Of a stretch of 64,000 nucleotides of DNA, positions 60,706 through 64,000 are shown one piece after another. The notes under the pieces were generated by a model that was not told where the DNA came from, ran no database searches, and saw only the letters and a program-made list of their open reading frames with translations. Source of the DNA: Ganoderma boninense (lineage: Eukaryota > Basidiomycota > Agaricomycetes > Polyporales > Polyporaceae); assembly GCA_002900995.3 (NCBI GenBank), contig CM035315.1, forward strand, positions 295,967 through 359,966, in the 5' to 3' direction. The translations under genes and the position numbers were made by a program. Position 1 is the first letter of the stretch, and each line of letters starts with the position of its first letter.

Positions 60706-63700
60706 TGTACTTGCCCCAAATGCACGCTGTGAGATGAATTGACGCCGTATGCCAGAGATGTGCCACACGGATGCGCAGACGACGCAAGGCGAGTGGACTG
60801 CTAGAGGTGACCCCTACGACGGTGGATGGTACGGGAGGAATGACCCCGAGATAGTAGTGACTGTAATGTTGGGGCCAGACCTCGTTGTCGTCGGAGAACA
60901 ATGCGCGGGTGGTATGTAAGACAGCATCCGCAAGAGGTAGGTAGTCGTCAGCTACGCTCTCGAGGAGGGCCAATGTGTCTTGCAGTAGGGAGGATAACGC
61001 ATCGTCTTGGAGGGTGTCAAAGTGCGGGCAGTCGACGAAGACGTGGTGAGGGGACTCAAGTGCCGAGCAGCCGAAGTGGCACTGGGGCGAGGCGTCGCAG
61101 GAATGGGAGCAGCGCGTGAGAGCAGTGTCAAGCTGAGCGGAGCGTGCATAGAGCTGGACGGTGGCCGAAAAGGCAGATGAAGCGCGGGTGTAGGGATGAG
61201 GAGGAATGGTGTGGGAGTCATATAAGGATCAGAAAAGAGTGAGGTTTGGTCGGAAAGTGGGATCTGCTAAGAGTGCGGAAGTAGAGAAGTCAAGGAGTGT
61301 GGGCGGTATAGCGCTGGCATCAATGTAACCTAAAGACGGAGCATGGAGAACATAGGCAGGCATGAAGAATGTAGGTAAAGGGATGGAGAGCAGGGTAGGG
61401 TCTGGTGGGCCATGATTATGGGAGGAGGCGAGAAGATCGACGAAGTTGTTGGCGAGGGCAGGAATTGAGGAGGCGGAGGTGTGGGCAGGGGTGTATTGCA
61501 GGTCGGGAGGGTTAGGTGATCTTGACAGGATGTCGGCAAGCCAGAGGTAGAGAGGGAGTGCTGGAGATGAAGAAGGCGGGTGGGAGGATGATGAAAGGTG
61601 AAGGGTGGACAGGAAGCGTACAGAATTGAGGTGATCAGTGTAAAGGGTCAGGAGCGAGGATGGTGTCGTAGATGGATAGTAATGATGCATGAGTGCTGCA
61701 GTGACGAGCGCGAAGACTTCACCATGGAGGCTGGAGGCGAGACCATCAGCAGGAGCGATGGTAAGGACGACGGAGGTGGATGTACTAGCTGCAGCGAAAG
61801 TGACTCGGCGGCGTGCCAGCGAAACAGTGTCAGTGGCTGAGGCGTCTGATGCGAGAACATTGGCGAAGATGGGAGACAGGGGGGGGAGAGATGACAAGTC
61901 AATTGCCGTATGGAGGAGTGATTCGGCAAGTTGCTGACGTCTTCTGGGAGGGAGTGCCAGGGCCCAGTAGTCGGGCAGATAGGGCGGCAGGGCAGAATGA
62001 TTGGAGGAACTGCTCAGACGACCATCACGGATAGCGACCTGCCCAACTGCGGAAGGATGTGCTTCCGCCATGACGTCGACACTATCTAGACTTCCCACAC
62101 CCTCTACAGGAGAACCAGGAAGAGGCGGTATAGTAAGCACCGTTTCGGGGTGAGTTGCACGAGGAGGGCGGAGGAAACCTGCCACCGCGAGTGCCAGGGT
62201 TTGGAGCGTGAGATGCTGAAGCCAATGGTGGACTGCAGGCCAGTCACAAGAAGCGGAAAAGGGCTGAAGGGCTGGGCTGACATGATCATAGGGCACAAGA
62301 CAAGTGTCCGGCGTGAAGACGCTGGGTGGCGGAGATCCCCAAGATGCGAGATCGGAAAGATGCGTATAGCCCGCACGCTCGAGGTTGGAAATTGTTAGAG
62401 ATGAGGGAGCATGAGGGGGAGGTGGGAGACAACGGGACAAATGTCGGAGAGAAATGTTGCCGGTGAAGAGATGTGATAAATCTGTTGGGTGGATTGAGAG
62501 GTGGAAAGTGCGAAGGACATCGAGGGCAATAACCCAGGAAGAGGGGAGGATATGGGTGGAGCGGGAGAAGGATCGTGCGATTGCGCCCTCGAAAGGGTAC
62601 AGGCAATTGTTGAGCATGCACGTCCAGTCTGCGAGAGTGATTTCCGCCATGAAGTGGAAATAAGGCTGAACGTAGGTCAACCTATGGTTGATTGGGATCT
62701 GAACCTGCAGGTTTGGCCACTTTTAAAAGCTTGATTGGGATCTGTATAAATCAAATCAACTTTTCACCTACAACCTGCAGGTTGCAAACCTATAAGTTAT
62801 AGGTCAAATCATTGATTTGATTTGAATACTAAATATAGTATTTGCTCAGCTACTGTTGAAGATTTTAACCTATCATTGTGTGTTAATAGTGCTTTTTATG
62901 CTATAACTATGCTTATACATGCACTATCAAGCTATACAAGGACAATTTATTAACTCAAACCTCCAATTTATACTATTTTTGTCTGTTGAAGTGTGAATCA
63001 ACCTACAAGTGACCTATACTCAAACCTACAGATCCAGGTCACTTTTTCTAAGATGCCTGATTCAGATTTGTAGCTGATTCATAGCACAAGTACCTATAAC
63101 CTACAGATCACAACCTATAGGTAAATATCTAGGTTCAAGCCAGGTTCAACTGCATGAAACCTGGACCTATGTTCAGCCTTAAGCGGAAAGCAGGAACATG
63201 GTGGTTGAGGTCGCGAACAAGACCTGAGAGTGCTGCTACGTCATTAACGTGAGAGAGGGATGAGAAAGCGAAGCTGTGGGATGCAAGAGGAAGATAGAGG
63301 AGAGAGGTGTTGAAGATGAAGGGAAACCCCAGATAGTCATGCACCCGACGAGCAATTAAGCGATCGAGCTCAGCAGCTCGGTGTCGCGGGATTGGTTGGT
63401 AGGAGAGAAGAGGCCGGATACGCGATACAAGGCATTGGGAGAGGATGCGACGCAGAGCAGTGATCGGCAGACGGGTATAGAGGTCCGGGAAATGGAAGTC
63501 GAGGACTATCTGTCGAATCTTGTGGTACTGTGCATCAGGATCATTGAGCTGGGTGCGTAAAAACTCGCAGTGGGTGGTGGCAACTGGGACGGAATGATAT
63601 ACGACTGCCGAAGAGCCCGGGTCGGCAGGATTGACTGACGGCATAGAGACTGACTGTGGCGAATGTGGATCGCCGAGGATAGCGAGGAGAGACTTGGGCC

Positions 63701-63731
63701 ACATCAGGAAAAAGGTATTCAGCGTTGGGGC
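60706..63731 (-). pseudogene. Decayed non-LTR retrotransposon, 3' half (RNase H-like region and terminal Cys/His motif)
   Basis: Reading the minus strand from 63731: TLNTFFLMWPKSLLAILGDP, a connection-like region (RRILSQCLVSRIRPLLSYQP), and ARRVHDYLGFPFIFNTSLLY. A MITE follows at 62663-63179, then an RNase H-like domain with candidate acidic residues in LASDASATD, SLHGEVFALV and LTLYTDHLNSVRFL, and YTPAHTSASSIPALANNFVD. A TGA at 61229-61231 interrupts, after which the same frame continues to a terminal motif (CSHSCDASPQCHFGCSALES, HHVFVDCPHFD) and HLTACIWG. The copy is 5'-truncated: endonuclease and most of the reverse transcriptase are absent. The frames on either side of the MITE are off by one after excision. 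This architecture is common in Agaricomycete LINE-like elements. It is dead. Confidence 0.75.
62663..63179. mobile_element. AT-rich 517-bp MITE with TA target duplication
   Basis: The left end AGGCTGAACGTAGGTC and the reverse complement of the right end AGGCTGAACATAGGTC match in 15 of 16 bases. TA flanks both sides (62661-62662 and 63180-63181), as in Tc1/mariner-type insertions. The interior is strongly AT-rich and dense in acctata/acctaca words and aacctgcaggtt palindromes. No open frame. It interrupts the retroelement. Confidence 0.8.
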
Positions 63732-63734
63732 GCC

Positions 63735-64000
63735 TTGAGTGGCTGTGAGGGCATCTCACGGTTCCTGAGGGCACCCAAGGCTCCAAGGTTGCCAAGGTGC
63801 TTGAGGTGCCTTCAACACTTACCTACCTGTGTAATTTGGGGTGAAGGCTTCTTCAAGACACCTTGAGAAGCCTTGAGAACTGTTCAAGGCTCCCAGGACA
63901 GAGCCAAAATTATTAGGAATACACTTCAGATACTTAAAAGACAGGCAAACAAAACATGTATATTTCATTGCTAGGAACGTAAGCTTGCTACAACAGCGGT
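63735..64000. other. Right-edge sequence rich in caagg/cttgagg words, no gene
   Basis: The retroelement frame meets a stop at about 63735. Beyond it are repeated caaggctcc, ccaagg, cttgaggtgcc and cttcaagacacc words in both orientations, suggesting another insertion whose end is outside the window. Confidence 0.4.

Noticed and set aside
61598..62398. Several plus-strand frames over the retroelement
   Set aside because: Antisense to the RNase H-like region on the minus strand.

Overview
This window reads as nuclear DNA of a basidiomycete fungus, most likely an Agaricomycete. It is GC-rich and has short (about 50-75 bp) GT-AG introns, basidiomycete-type F-box/LRR-like genes, a Plavaka-type DNA transposon with a DUF6532-like companion gene, and the 3' half of a non-LTR retroelement of the kind common in Agaricomycetes. 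No tRNA, rRNA or CRISPR was seen. The genus cannot be told from the sequence.

Left part (1-15.2 kb). A decayed F-box remnant lies at the left edge. Next comes an F-box gene on the minus strand whose first exon is cut by a 7,189-bp Plavaka element (5051-12239). The element has imperfect 16-bp terminal inverted repeats starting CATCAGG and a 2-bp TG target duplication; removing it rejoins the exon in frame. It carries two divergent genes, a 981-aa transposase and a DUF6532-like protein. A 491-bp non-autonomous element (14211-14701) with the same CATCAG ends follows.

Middle part (15.2-57.4 kb). This is a large complex tandem duplication. Unit A (about 2.9 kb) carries a spliced gene with a Ser/Asp hexamer repeat plus an F-box 3' fragment. 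Unit B (9-10 kb) is mostly of unknown nature and ends in an aldo-keto reductase (AKR) gene. The order is A1-B1-B2-A2-B3-[100 N gap]-B4. B2 has lost its AKR by recombination into A2 and contains a private 696-bp transposon. B3 looks like a copy of B1 whose single-base indels pile up towards the gap, so it may be partly an assembly artefact. Only the B4 AKR is intact under its ancestral splice pattern; the B1 AKR has a 5-bp insertion that a shifted splice acceptor could absorb. The non-AKR part of B has internal tandem duplications and a ladder of consensus splice donors on the minus strand. It is the least explained sequence here.

Right part (57.4-64 kb). An F-box gene sits next to AKR4 and has two single-base frameshifts, one of them in a homopolymer. 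A second 491-bp CATCAG element follows, then a decayed non-LTR retroelement (RNase H-like domain and terminal Cys/His motif) broken by an in-frame stop and by a 517-bp AT-rich TA-flanked MITE. F-box genes thus bracket the duplicated block on both sides and lie at its breakpoints, so they are plausible substrates for the rearrangements.
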